Of a DNA stretch of 64,000 nucleotides, positions 24,581 through 35,734 are shown piece by piece (the first letter of the stretch is position 1; every line of letters begins with the position of its first letter). Location of the stretch: positions 62,001 to 126,000 of the forward strand of contig JAKNDB010000088.1 of assembly GCA_024305405.1 (NCBI GenBank), in the 5' to 3' direction. Position numbers and translations under genes: made by a program. The DNA comes from Dirofilaria immitis. Taxonomy: Eukaryota > Nematoda > Chromadorea > Rhabditida > Onchocercidae. The notes under the pieces are model-generated. The model had not been told where the DNA came from, ran no database searches, and saw only the letters and a list, made by a program, of their open reading frames with translations.

Positions 24581-27013
24581 ATGAAGTGTTTATGTCTTGG
24601 TCGAGAACGAATTCCGGTAAATGTATCTGATCAATATCATAAACAAAGTACAAAAACGACAACAGATGAATTTGATGATTTACGTATACCATTAACAAGG
24701 AAGCAAAAATTTGTTTTAATAAAAAATTGGAAAGGTATTGAACGCGATGTTACAAATGCTGGTATTGAAATGTTTTTGAAGTAATTTATTAATAATAATT
24801 TATTTTATTCCTAAATTATATATTTCATTGTTGTAAATTTTAATCATTCAATATAATCAATTATTGATTATTGTTTAACATTGAAAATTATAATGATTTC
24901 AATTGTTTAGCAATAAACGATTAAAGGTTAAAGGTTAATAGATTAATGTTTTAGTAGTAATTAAAAATTCAAATGAAACTTTTCCGATAATTTTATAGTT
25001 TGTATATATAGTTTAGCAGATTTCTCAGTTTAACAATACGAGATTGAAGGTTAAAAGTTAATAGTTAATGTTTTAGTAATAGCTAACTCAACGATTTCTC
25101 AGTTTAGCAATACGAGATTGAAGGTTAAAGGTTAATAGTTAATGTTTTAGTAATAGCTAACTCATTTTATTTATTTTTTTACTCAATTTTTCATTTTATA
25201 CAGAATGTTGACAGAGCATCCGGAATATTACGAATTTTTTAAATTTCGAAATATCGCTAATATAGCAAAAGAAAATCAGGTAAATGATGAACGTTTAAGT
25301 GCACATGGAGCAGCTGTAATGAAATTTATTGGAAAAGCAATCAGGTAAAAATTATCTTTTATCAATTAATTTTTTTTTCATAAATTATCAACAAAATTAT
25401 AAAATATATTAAATTTAATAAAAAGAAATTTAAACTTATCGAATGAATTTTATCATTAATAGTGATAAAAAATTCGTAAGCAAATATTCCGAGAATATCT
25501 AATCTAAATTATTGCTACGAAATAATTTATCATTAAAAATTATTTTCTGATTTCATGCTTAATCATGATAAAGTTATTGCTATTTAGGAACTTATCAAAT
25601 CAATTATATCATTAATAGTGATAAAAATTCGTAAGCAAATATTCCGAGAATATCTAATTTAAATTATTGCTACGAAATAATTTATCATTATAAATTATTT
25701 TCTTATTTCATGCTTAATCATGATAGAGTTATTGCTATTTAGGAACTTATCAAATCAATTATATCATTAATAGTGATAAAAAATTCGAAAGCAAATATTC
25801 CGAGAATATCTAATCTAAATTATTGCTACGAAATAATTTATCATTTTAAATTATTTTCTTATTTCATGCTTAATCATGATAGAGTTATTGCTATTTAGGA
25901 ACTTATCAAATGAATTTTATCATTAATAGTGATAAAAAAATTCGAAAGCAAATATTCCGAGAATATCTAATCTAAATTATTGCTACGAAATAATTTATCA
26001 TTAAAAATTATTTTCTTATTTCATGCTTAATCATGATAGAGTTATTGCTATTTAGGAACTTATCAAATGAATTTTATCATTAATAGTGATAAAAAAATTC
26101 GTAAGCAAATATTCCGAGAATATCTAATCTAAATTATTGCTACGAAATAATTTATCATTTTAAATTATTTTCTTATTTCATGCTTAATCATGATAGAGTT
26201 ATTGCTAATTAGGATAGCATTTTGATTAATTTAATATTCGATTATTTCAAAATAATATCTTCTTATCCATTTTAATTTTCTATTATTTATGCAAATAACA
26301 AAAAAAAGTGATAAAGAATTTAAAGTAATATCTAAAAATAGAAATATTTCTTTTCTTTTTTTTTTTTTTGAAATTAAAATTAAAAATTTTTGCAGTCAAA
26401 TTGAAAATGCTGATGTATTTTTGCATTACTCGAGAATAACGGTAAGCAACATGCTCATCGAGGAGCATTTAAACCGGAAATGTTTTGGGTAAATTAATAT
26501 TATTATTATTATTAGTACTATTATTCCTTTATTTTTCCTATCATCGCTTTTTAAGTATGAAAAATTTTTCCGGAAATTATTTTTTTTTTAAATAATATTT
26601 TTCCTCATTATTCTATTTTAAATTCAAATTATTAGATTCAACTTTTTCTAAAAAACAAAAACGAATAATAACTTTTTCCTTTCACTTTCATTCAATAAAA
26701 TTTTAATTGAATTAGTTATTAAATTTTATTTTATACAAATAAATTATATGTTCAATTAAACAAACGATACGATAGGCATATAAATTCAATCAGAAAATAT
26801 CATAATTTTTTATTTAAAAAAAAAAAAAAAATTTAATAATTTTAGGAAATGGAAAATCCATTTTTATATTCGGTAAAATTAATTCTTGGTGAACGTTATA
26901 CGGATAATATGGATGCAATTTATAAAACTGTTATTCAATTAATTCTACAACGAATGGAAGAAGCATGTCGAACAGAAGCATTGAAAATACGAAATCAAAA
27001 TATTAATGTATAA
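24581..27013 (+). CDS. Globin 2 (paralogue of globin 1), frame broken in exon 3
   Basis: Same four-exon architecture as globin 1: 24581-24780, 25204-25344, 26396-26488, 26846-27013, about 200 residues. It starts MKCLCL, keeping Cys3 and Cys5 of the paralogue. HPEYYEFF gives Phe79 (CD1), SAHGAA gives distal His101 (E7) and KQHAHRG gives proximal His133 (F8). Exon 2 is 141 nt in both genes. Exon 3 is 93 nt against 94, because the T run at 26418-26422 has five T where the paralogue's alignment needs six. As written, the frame leaves the conserved path just before the heme-binding F helix. Restoring one base gives a normal globin, so this is probably a sequencing undercall, less likely a fresh null allele. 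Intron 2 is inflated by a 156-bp array. I chose the ATG at 24581 by alignment with globin 1; an upstream in-frame ATG exists only inside (TA)n sequence. Confidence 0.87.
25010..25165. repeat. About 74-bp duplication in globin 2 intron 1
   Basis: Two copies of 'tttctcagttta(a/g)caatacg' through 'agtaatagctaactca', from about 25019 and 25093. Confidence 0.88.
25432..26215. repeat. 156-bp tandem array, 5 copies, in globin 2 intron 2
   Basis: 'ttccgagaatatctaat' occurs at 25488, 25642, 25798, 25955 and 26112 (periods 154, 156, 157, 157). Copies differ by a few substitutions and by the length of A runs. It occupies most of the intron between globin exons 2 and 3. The matching intron of globin 1 lacks it, so it arose after the duplication. 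Confidence 0.95.
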
Positions 27014-27180
27014 ATAATATAATATGCAAAAAAAAAAAAAAAAGAAAATGATTTCTTGTTATAAACTTTTTTTCTCTTCTATCAAAAAAAAATTTAAAGA
27101 GCAATAAGCGCTGATAATTCTATTGATAAAATTATTATTGATAAAATTATGCAATAAAACTCTCGTTTTTCCTTCTTCTT

Positions 27181-27272
27181 CTTATTATTATTATTTATTA
27201 TTAGTATTATTACTATTTGCTACTATTACTATCAGTACAATTATTATTATTATTATTATTACTGTTATTGTA

Positions 27273-27335
<63 letters not shown>

Positions 27336-27345
27336 GCTATGAATT
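27181..27345. repeat. (ATT)n microsatellite
   Basis: TTA/ATT triplets with TAC and ATC interruptions, ending in about fifteen pure units. It lies just downstream of globin 2. Confidence 0.95.
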
Positions 27346-27475
27346 CATGCATACTTTCAAACTAATAAAGATTCAACATACGGTATATACAACAATAATA
27401 AATACATTCATTAAGTAATATTTCGATGACTGAAAGTATTTTTTTGTTTCTAATTAAAATAAAACTATTGGCTTA

Positions 27476-27735
27476 ATGCAAATTAACAATTAAATAATAT
27501 ATTCCTATACCTAAATTAATACAATAATTATGCAAATTAACAATTAAATAATATATTCCTATACCTAATTTAATACAATAATTATGCAAATTAACAATTA
27601 AATAATATATTCCTATACCTAAATTAATACAATAATTATGCAAATTAACAATTAAATAATATATTCCTATACCTAATTTAATACAATAATTATGCAAATT
27701 AACAATTAAATAATATATTCCTATACCTAAATTCT
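27476..27735. repeat. 54-bp tandem repeat, about 5 copies
   Basis: Units of 54 bp (18 codons) with 'gcaaattaacaattaaata'. Successive units alternate 'cctaaattaa' and 'cctaatttaa', so the higher-order period is 108 bp. The reverse strand is open (HNYCIKLGIGIYYLIVNL pattern), but only because the unit is a multiple of three. Confidence 0.93.
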
Positions 27736-27904
27736 ATTAAATAATCTTACCTTCAAAATTTATTAAATTATATTTTTCATTGTTGGTATTTTTAGTTTTA
27801 CGATGGTGACTGACTAGATAAAATAAATGGAGGAAGAATTTTCTATTAAAGATTTTAAAACAAAAAAAACAGCAATCTAACAAATTCATATTAATAATGA
27901 TACT

Positions 27905-28668
27905 TTTTTTCTATTCTCTCCTAGGTATAGAATTAATTATACTAAATAATCAAATAATAATAATTATTATCATTATTTTTGGTTAGAATTAATTATACTA
28001 AAAAATTAAATATAATTATTATTTTTTGATATAGAATCAATTATATTGAAATATTTTTTCTATTCTCTTTCAAGTATAGAATTAATTATACTGAATAATT
28101 AAATAATGATAATAATAATAATTTTCTTTGATATAGAATTAATTATACTGAAATACTTCTTTTTTATTCTCTTCTAGGTATAGAATTAATTATACTGAAT
28201 AATTAAATAATGATAATAATAATAATTTTCTTTGATATAGAATTAATTATACTGAAATACTTCTTTTTTATTCTCTTCTAGGTATAGAATTAATTATACT
28301 GAATAATTAAATAATAATAATTATTATCATTATTTTTGGTGTAGAAATAATTATACTGAACACTTTTTTCCTATTCTCTTCTAGGTATAGAATTAATTAT
28401 ACTAAATACTTTTTTTTCTATTCTCTTCTAGGTATAGAATTAATTATACTAAATAATTAAATAATAATAATTATTATCATTATTTTTGGTATAGAATTAA
28501 TTATACTGAAAAATTAAATATAATTATTATTTTTGATATAGAATCAATTATATTGAAATATTTTTCTATTCTCTTCCAAGTATAGAATTAATTATACTGA
28601 ATAATTAGATAATAACAATAATCATTATTATTTTTGGTATAGAATTAGTCATACCGAATAATTAAATG
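27905..28668. repeat. Complex array of 'tagaattaattatact' units
   Basis: About fifteen copies of 'tagaattaattatact(g/a)a' separated by two alternating spacers: a 'ctattctcttctaggta' type and a 'taataattattatcattatt' type. Spacer order varies, giving mixed periods of about 45-115 bp. Confidence 0.9.
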
Positions 28669-28956
28669 ATAATTATTATTTTTTTTTGGAATAAAAATAA
28701 AAAATGGATGAAATAACGAATTTGTCATAAATCACAAAATATATTATAAGATATTTTATTACAATTGGACAATGAATTTTTAGCGAATAAAATTAATGCA
28801 ATCAATCAAATTTAATTTATGGAAAAAAATTCTAATAATATATAAATAAATATATTTAACATTAAGGAATGTTTGAGCAAATTATGCAAAATTTATTTCC
28901 TTTTTTTTCTTTTTGCTTTTTCTTTTTTTTTTGGAATTATTTTCGGACTATAACAG

Positions 28957-29061
28957 GAAATAAGGTATATGACTGCTCGCGGGCAATATCGACAGGTAAG
29001 TCTGGACCCAAATTTAGCCAGACAAAACCTGCTGATATTGGCCTTGCACAATCAATTCTAA
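28957..29061 (+). other. Orphan exon-like open segment
   Basis: An island of higher G+C in AT-rich DNA. It follows 'actataacag' and reads 34 codons to a TAA, with varied residues (begins EIRYMTARGQYRQVSLDP) rather than low-complexity ones. A consensus donor 'cag|gtaagt' lies inside at 28995/28996, so a 39-nt exon (28957-28995) is also possible. Two other frames, one on each strand, are also open over most of it. I do not recognise the peptide. It could be a stray exon, a mobile-element remnant or a nuclear insertion of bacterial DNA. No partner exons were found. Confidence 0.3.
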
Positions 29062-29299
29062 AGAAGATTTTGAAAAAATACATTTGATAATCTTATTGAG
29101 ATAAATTTATTGATACATATGATAGCTAAATAGTTCATTAGTTACTACTATATCTAATTAATATTAAAAAAGAGTGCAAATAGCTCTTTTAACATAAAAA
29201 CACAAAACAACATTCAATGGTGTCTTTTAATTGAGGAAAATGTCGGCATCATCCATTTTTATTGCAAATTTTTTCCATTGATCAAGCAAATTTTTGTTT

Positions 29300-29775
29300 G
29301 ATTTTTAAAAAACAAATCGATCAGTTATTGATCGTTATTTCCATAGATTTGATCGTGCTAAAATTTTAAATAACATCGATCATTATTGATCGATATTATT
29401 TCCATAGATTTGATCTTCCTAAAACTTCAAATAACATCGATCACCATTGATCTTTATAGATTTGATCATTCTAAAACTTTAAATAACATCGATCATTATT
29501 GATCTTTAATTATAAATTTCAGCATTCTAAAATAACATCGATCATTATTGATCTTTAATTATAGATTTCAGCATTCTAAAATAACATCGATCATTATTGA
29601 TCTTTAATTATAGATTTCATCATTCTAAAATAACATCGATCATTATTGATCTTTAATTATAGATTTCATCATTCTAAAATAACATCGATCATTATTGATC
29701 TTTAATTATAGATTTCATCATTCTAAAATAACATCGATCATTATTGATCGTTAATTATAGATTTGATCTTGCTAA
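29300..29775. repeat. About 50-60 bp tandem repeat with cgatca-ttat-tgatc dyads
   Basis: About eight units, each containing 'aacatcgatcattattgatc' and 'atagatttcat'. The cores CGATCA and TGATCG flank TTAT, forming a small dyad in units that keep the final G; most units carry T instead. Left units are longer (about 60 bp) and right ones settle at about 51 bp. Confidence 0.9.
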
Positions 29776-31312
29776 AAAAAAAAATAAATTTAAAAATCTC
29801 TCATAGTTTAGATTATATTCATATTCTTCTCATTGCAATCTAATATATCGCTTTTGCAATCTGCTTCTTTTCTTTTACAATATCAATTTCGAAAGATAAG
29901 AAAGTAATGCATTGGCCGAGAATTCTTGATTCATATCATCTACTATAATAATAAAATTATTCGTTGATAAGAAATATAAACATGCTCTGTTTTTCCTATT
30001 TTATTTTTTTAAAATGAACAATAATTATTTATAAATGAAAGGGATGTATTGCAGTAGACATAGGAATATGAATTATTATAAAACATACATCGTTCTTCTG
30101 CTTACAAAAATCAGATTCAATTTCATGATTGAAATTTGCATTAACTTACGAATTTCTACAATCAATAAGCGAATGATTCAAAAATTATACATTGGAAATT
30201 AGGGTATCATCTAAGAATGAATTTAATATTATCTTTTCAATTTTTTTTTACTTAAAATTTGAACTTTTTACAGATTGTAATTGAATCAAATTTTGCATTT
30301 TTTGAATCTCAAAATTCAAAAAAAAAAAAAAGAGGAAAAGAGATTAAAAAGAAATTCTCTGTTAACGATTCCACCAGCTATCGTATTAATTCTAATAAAA
30401 TCTATCACAGTAATAATAACTTTCGCTAAACTTCAGAATCTTTGGACTCTCAATCTTATGATTAATTTTCGTTAAATTTCTAAATTCTAAAACAGATAAT
30501 CCGTGAACTGTTCGATAAGTTTTAGTTAAAAAACGTTTCAAATATTATTACTATCTGTTATTTTACTAACTTTAGTAGAAATTTTAAAGATCATTAATTT
30601 ATTACGATAAAATTAGGTATAAATTTATCAAAAAAAAAAAAAATTGAAACTATTAAAAATTTATGATAAAAACATGATAAAAATGCCACTTCGTTTGATC
30701 ATCAAGAACTGTATCATATGAAATGATGTTGCTATGATTGGTCCCATCCCTTATCTCTATTTTGTTGTAGCCTTTTTTTTTTCATCATTCTTCCTATCTC
30801 TCTCTTCAATGTTTTTTTTTGTTTTTTTTTTTTTTAAAAAACCAATGAAATGAATCACGGGGCTTTTTTTTCTCATTTCGAGAGAAAAATATTAAAGAAA
30901 AAAATGAGGGTAAAGCATATATAGTTGTTGCAAGCTTCATGCCTATCAGATGGTTCAATCTCATCACTAAGCAAAAATTATCTTGAACATTCCCCGTTCG
31001 TTCTCATTCCTTTCTTCATACAAATATCCTGGTTTAATTTTACAACATTTTATATACAAAAATGAATGTTAGCAATAAAGGAAGAAAAAAAGCAAACAGT
31101 GCTTATCTTAAACATAACATACAAATATCACATAATAATTTAAGAATTGATTTTAATGAGAAGAGGTATATTGTTACGAGTTAATTTATAGCATTAAATG
31201 GTTTACATCACTTTTTCATTATTATTATTAGCAGTATACTAGATCTATACATTCTTATCGTTCAACTTCCTTTTATAATCCAATTTCTTTCTTTATTCTT
31301 CAGAAATGATTT

Positions 31313-31336
31313 AGATTGTATTACGTAATACAATCT
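31313..31336. promoter_or_regulatory. 24-bp perfect palindrome with TTACGTAA core
   Basis: Bases 31313-31336 are exactly self-complementary. The centre GTATTACGTAATAC contains RTTACGTAAY, the known binding consensus of PAR-type bZIP factors (HLF/CES-2 family). It lies about 140 bp beyond the HDAC11 stop codon. It may be a protein-binding site or a transcript hairpin near the 3' end. Function is inferred; the palindrome is seen directly. Confidence 0.6.
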
Positions 31337-31475
31337 TTCAGAAAAATTTGCAGTATACTGCTTTGCTAACATAATTATTTACATTCTTTTAATGATAACA
31401 AAATTAAAAATAAAAAATACAAAAGACTATTTGATGGAATAATTCTTCTTCGGAAATATTAAAAGACTACAAGTT

Positions 31476-33789
31476 TTATAATTCTACCCTTAATAAATTT
31501 TTATCGTGCAAATTCAGAATCGATTTGGCAATGACTCGATGTGTATTTGGCATATATCCACCACTTAGTAACATTACAATCGGAATATGTCTATCGCGAG
31601 CCATTTTGAAAACAATTTCATCACGCTTTCGAATTCCCTAAAACTATTGAATAAAAAGGTGAATTGATTTCCACTAATAAAAGTTACTATAGCGATTATC
31701 GAACTTCAACACTGTTAAATGGACATGTAAGCGCTACGAATTTTCAAAATGCTCTCATTTTATTAAGGTAAAATTTCATACTGTGAAAAAAAAAAAAAAA
31801 AGACATAACAACCTTTGACGATATTGACAATAACCCAAGTGGATCGCCTCGAAGACAATCAGTTCCAGCATTATATACGATTATATCAGGCCGAAATTCG
31901 CTCAGAACCTCTTCAAGATTACTCGAAAGTAGGAATAGATATTCTGCATCTTGCGTACCAATATGAAGATGAACTGATCTTCTTATAGCACCTAAGAAAT
32001 AGACAAAATTTCAGGAATAGTACAAATTAAGATATAGTCAAGAAAGTTAAAAGTATATGAAAAGAAATTAAAAATTATTTTGATGTAATGCACTGCACTA
32101 AAAAGATTTTTCGTTTTTTCATGTTAATTTTTAACTAAAAACTTACTGCCATGTTTTAAATCTCAAGACTACTTCTATAATTCGACATTTTTTCGTTTTA
32201 ACTTTACAGACAATAAGGAAAGAAAAGATTTTACGTCTTGCCCTCAAATCGTTTGGATAAATACGATTATTAAACATATCCAGTATGTAAACGCGATTGT
32301 CACCGCTGAAATCATTTTCATGACCGTTCCCTGAAAAAATTACTTGAACAGCGTCTTAAAACAAAGGGTGAAAAAAATAAAATCAAAATTCAAAGAAAAT
32401 TAATAAAAACATAATCAGTTGAAATATCACACAAAATGGAATGCAAATAAAAGAAATAGCAGAAATGTAAAGATGCGTTAAAATACGTATGAAGCAACCT
32501 GATGAGCATCTAAATCAATAATCATTGCTTTTGAAATCAACTGATTGGTGAATAAGAATGTTAGTGCCAAAGTGATATCAGCATAAATACAAAAACCGCC
32601 ACCCTTTGAACGACTTGCATGATGAAAACCACCACCAATATTTATTGCCCAACCGGATGTTAGTGCAAGCTTGGCTGCCAATATTGTGCCGCCTTCAAAT
32701 GATAAATAAAACATAAATTGCATTGTTTGCACAATTGCAAACAATATGCATCTTTATCGAATATGCATCAATACATTTAATGCAGTTTGTGCATAACTTG
32801 TAAAACACGTACTAAACATTAAACATATAGTTAGTACAAATGTGCACTAAGATGTAAAAAACATATGAAAGTTTACATACTGTTAAGCTTACCAGTATGA
32901 TATCGGAATGGTGTCAGGAGGATTTTGTTGATAATACAGGGAGGTATGAATGCAACAGGTGTAACTTCAATTATCTTCGCAACATAGCATGGGCAGCGTA
33001 ATGATGAAAGATAAATTGACGTATGCACAACACGAAGATCATCCATGCTTGCTTCCAATGGCATTATCGTTTGTCTTTCTTCAAACATTCCTGATTCTAG
33101 AATAAAAAAAAAAATAACTATCTAATAATTCAATGCGCTGGAAAGAACATAAATCAAAGCCATTTTTAGCAACATATTTTTAATTCTTACAAGTTAAAAA
33201 GTGATAGATATACTTCAGTATTTTTTAAAATGAAAAAAACTAATTTTTAGGATTTTTTTGAACCTAGCAGACTAATCAAAAATCAGTTGATCGAGCAAAT
33301 AATTAACGCAAAATGGCAACTTACGCAGCAGTGCCTCATAAACACGTCCCCATTTACGTGAATCAAATGGATGACATCGTTCCATTCCACAAAATGATAT
33401 ATTATAAATAGGATGATATACAATGGGTAATTGATCTTGTTCAATTTTTTTGTACAATTTTGATGCTTGCACAGCGGCAAATTGCCTGCTTAAAAGTAAT
33501 TCATTTTTAAATTTAAGTTTCAAAATTAATAATTTTTATTATGCTCTAGTTACCATCATACCATTAAAATCATCCAATTAAGCAATACAATGAATTTTAT
33601 CAATACTAACATATATATATATATAAATGATATCTAATCATTTATTCAAAAAGGAAGATCATTACTAATCAATTTAAATTGATTTAAACTAAGATAAAAA
33701 TCATTCATTCTATTATTAAACAAACCTGTTTGCCAATGGTTTTCAATTGAACTTTGACCGCTACTATCGCCGAATTTCTCTTCAGCCAT
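31476..33789 (-). CDS. HDAC11: Class IV histone deacetylase, HDAC11 family
   Basis: Zinc-dependent lysine deacetylase or defatty-acylase of the arginase/deacetylase fold. Exons, 5' to 3': 33789-33726, 33465-33325, 33096-32893, 32692-32499, 32330-32235, 31991-31813, 31637-31476, giving about 346 residues, close to the human family member. Motifs: LPIVYHPIYNISF and HPFDSRKWG near the N-terminus, GGGFHHAS (catalytic His160-His161), DLDAHQ (zinc Asp198, His200), NAGTD (zinc Asp278) and GGY (catalytic Tyr321). All catalytic residues are present. Exons 2 and 4 use AAG acceptors. The exon 4/exon 5 junction is one base short: HQ must be followed by GNGHEND, which needs a third G at the donor (plus-strand cc at 32499). 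The first exon is the least certain; an alternative start lies in an extension of exon 2 (up to about 33523). It is divergent from the DCAF5 gene. Confidence 0.93.
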
Positions 33790-33954
33790 ATCATAGATCA
33801 GTAATATTAGCGACTGCAAATTAAGTGATACTTAAATAGTATGCAATATTTGAAGCACATTCTAAATACAGAATGAATGAATGAATCCTGAAAAAAGTAT
33901 TTTTTTTTGTTTTTATATCTTTCAATTAGCAATTAATTAAATAAATAAATATTC

Positions 33955-34113
33955 GAATGTGATAATATAATATTGGGATTATTTATTAAAAAAGGAAAAA
34001 AACTGTTCCTTCTACCTGGCCTGCTTATCAATATTATGATAATATAATATTGGGATTATTTATCAAAAAAAAAAAAAAATTGTTCCTTTTACCTGGCCTA
34101 TTTATCAATATTC
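33955..34113. repeat. About 78-bp tandem duplication
   Basis: 'gataatataatattgggatt' through 'tacctggcc(t)' occurs twice, differing in the poly-A length and two substitutions. Confidence 0.88.
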
Positions 34114-35677
34114 ATCTATTTGTTTTAGGATATTTTATAAGATTTTGTAGCTATCGGAAATTATTCAAATTATAGTAATTAATATATTATTAATTAATAA
34201 ATTGAAATGGATAAAAAGAATATTCCTATTTTGTTGCCTTTTCTTATTTTCACGTAAAATTTTGAAATGAAAATTAATAAAAATTGAATATAATAATTTT
34301 TATTTTTATCAATTAATTTTAATTGAATGAAAATATTGTTATGAGTGAAAAAAAAAAAAGAAAATTGAAATATAATAATTGAAATGAAACACTGAAAAGA
34401 ATAAATTATAATAAACTTAAAATATTTATTCAATGAGAAGATTGCAAAAATTACGAGAATGGAATTAAGGAAATATAATGAAAAATTGATTAATAAAATT
34501 TTTCGAGAGTTAGTGATATTAAAAGATTGAGAAAATATATTTTACATATAACAATATGTAAAATATATAAACTCATAGAAAACAAGGTAGCATAATAGCA
34601 AAACTAACTAACTCTGATAAATATCACAAGCAAATAGGTGCTAAGTTGCCAACTAAGCAACAATTGGGTAAGGCTTGAATAGCGAAACAAAAAAAAAAAA
34701 GATCTCTTTGTGAGAAGGTTATAGATTTTCTCGACATAACTTGATCTTTAGCTACGATAGAAAGACTAACTTTGGGGATAGAATATGGCTAGTTGTAATT
34801 GTATCGAGATATTTTGATTAAGTTTAACAAAATTTCCATATACATATATTGATCAGGAAAACGAATTGATATATATCTATTTTTTTGACTTCGAATAAAT
34901 TAGATGATTTAAAAAAAAAAAATGATAAAATGATGCTGATAAATGATATTGATTTTGATTTAATCATATAAGTGTTGTAATGGATATTTCGAAAATTGTT
35001 TTCATCGTTCTTTTCACTCACAAATGTTAAATATTTTCCTCATTCATAAATTTCTTTTTTTTTTTTTTCCCTCTACAAAATAACGCTATTTATTTGATAT
35101 TTTTGAATGATAGCAATTTCAGGATACATTCATTTGGATTATTTTAATAAAAGAGCAATATTTGAGTGTAGAAGTTAATCGTAGTGATTGATAGATTTTG
35201 TTATCAATCATTTTTATCTTTTATCATAATATATTTCATTATCAGTTATTTTCATTTTTATTTATTGATTTATGATCTATACTTTGTAATAAAATATAAA
35301 TTATCAAACAATTCATTGCAACAATTTATTCTTTTAATATTATTATTACGAAGGTTAGCGGTTAACTCATTTTATTGTGATAATATATATATATATATAT
35401 ATATATTGACAACTCTCATTCTCTGCCTTCATTCAAAAGATTTCTCTAAAAATAGGCAACAGTTATAGTTAGTTAGTTAGTTACCTCTTATGATGTTGTT
35501 GTTGTTACACATTACATCTCTTTTCTTTCTTACACAATCAATGATCTTCATTAGTTTCAGCTTAATATATATAATTAATGATATGATTTAATTGATATGA
35601 TGATATATGATGATATATTTTCGTAGATATATTGATTATTAGAATATTAAAATTTTTTTTTATAATCTTTTTTTTTT

Positions 35678-35679
35678 AG
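35678..35679 (+). promoter_or_regulatory. Splice acceptor upstream of the DCAF5-like start
   Basis: A long T run ending 'tttttttag' precedes the first exon, 56 bases before the ATG. It may be a spliced-leader site. The frame is open from the acceptor to the ATG (reading NCLKIDSGKKK), so a further upstream coding exon cannot be excluded. Confidence 0.5.
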
Positions 35680-35734
35680 AAACTGTCTGAAAATTGACAG
35701 CGGGAAGAAGAAGTTGGCTGGGTTGTTTGAAGGT

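Larger units (their letters stand above)
27014..31475. other. Intergenic region between globin 2 and the HDAC11 gene
   Basis: Holds microsatellites, three tandem arrays (27476, 27905, 29300), an exon-like island (28957-29061) and a 24-bp palindrome (31313), all listed separately. Nothing else gene-like was found. Both flanking genes end here, so the stretch contains two 3' regions. Confidence 0.7.
33790..35679. other. Divergent intergenic region, likely shared promoter zone
   Basis: About 1.9 kb separates the 5' ends of the HDAC11-type (minus) and DCAF5-type (plus) genes, so promoters of both should lie here. I see no clear motif beyond AT-rich sequence, a (TA)n run at about 35380-35405 and the duplication at 33955. 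Minus-strand 'taatttgcag' at about 33820 could be the HDAC11 spliced-leader acceptor. Confidence 0.55.

Noticed and set aside
26396..26488. Globin 2 as a pseudogene
   Set aside because: Only one base is missing, in a T run, and all heme residues and splice sites are intact. The same type of one-base deficit affects the unrelated neighbouring genes.
28880..28956. Coding start of the orphan island at the upstream ATG (28869)
   Set aside because: The upstream part translates to a Phe run from a polypyrimidine tract, which looks like intron sequence before the acceptor at 28956.
28985..29010. U1 snRNA fragment on the minus strand ('acttacctg')
   Set aside because: The match is just the complement of a consensus 5' splice site; the conserved U1 stem-loops are absent.
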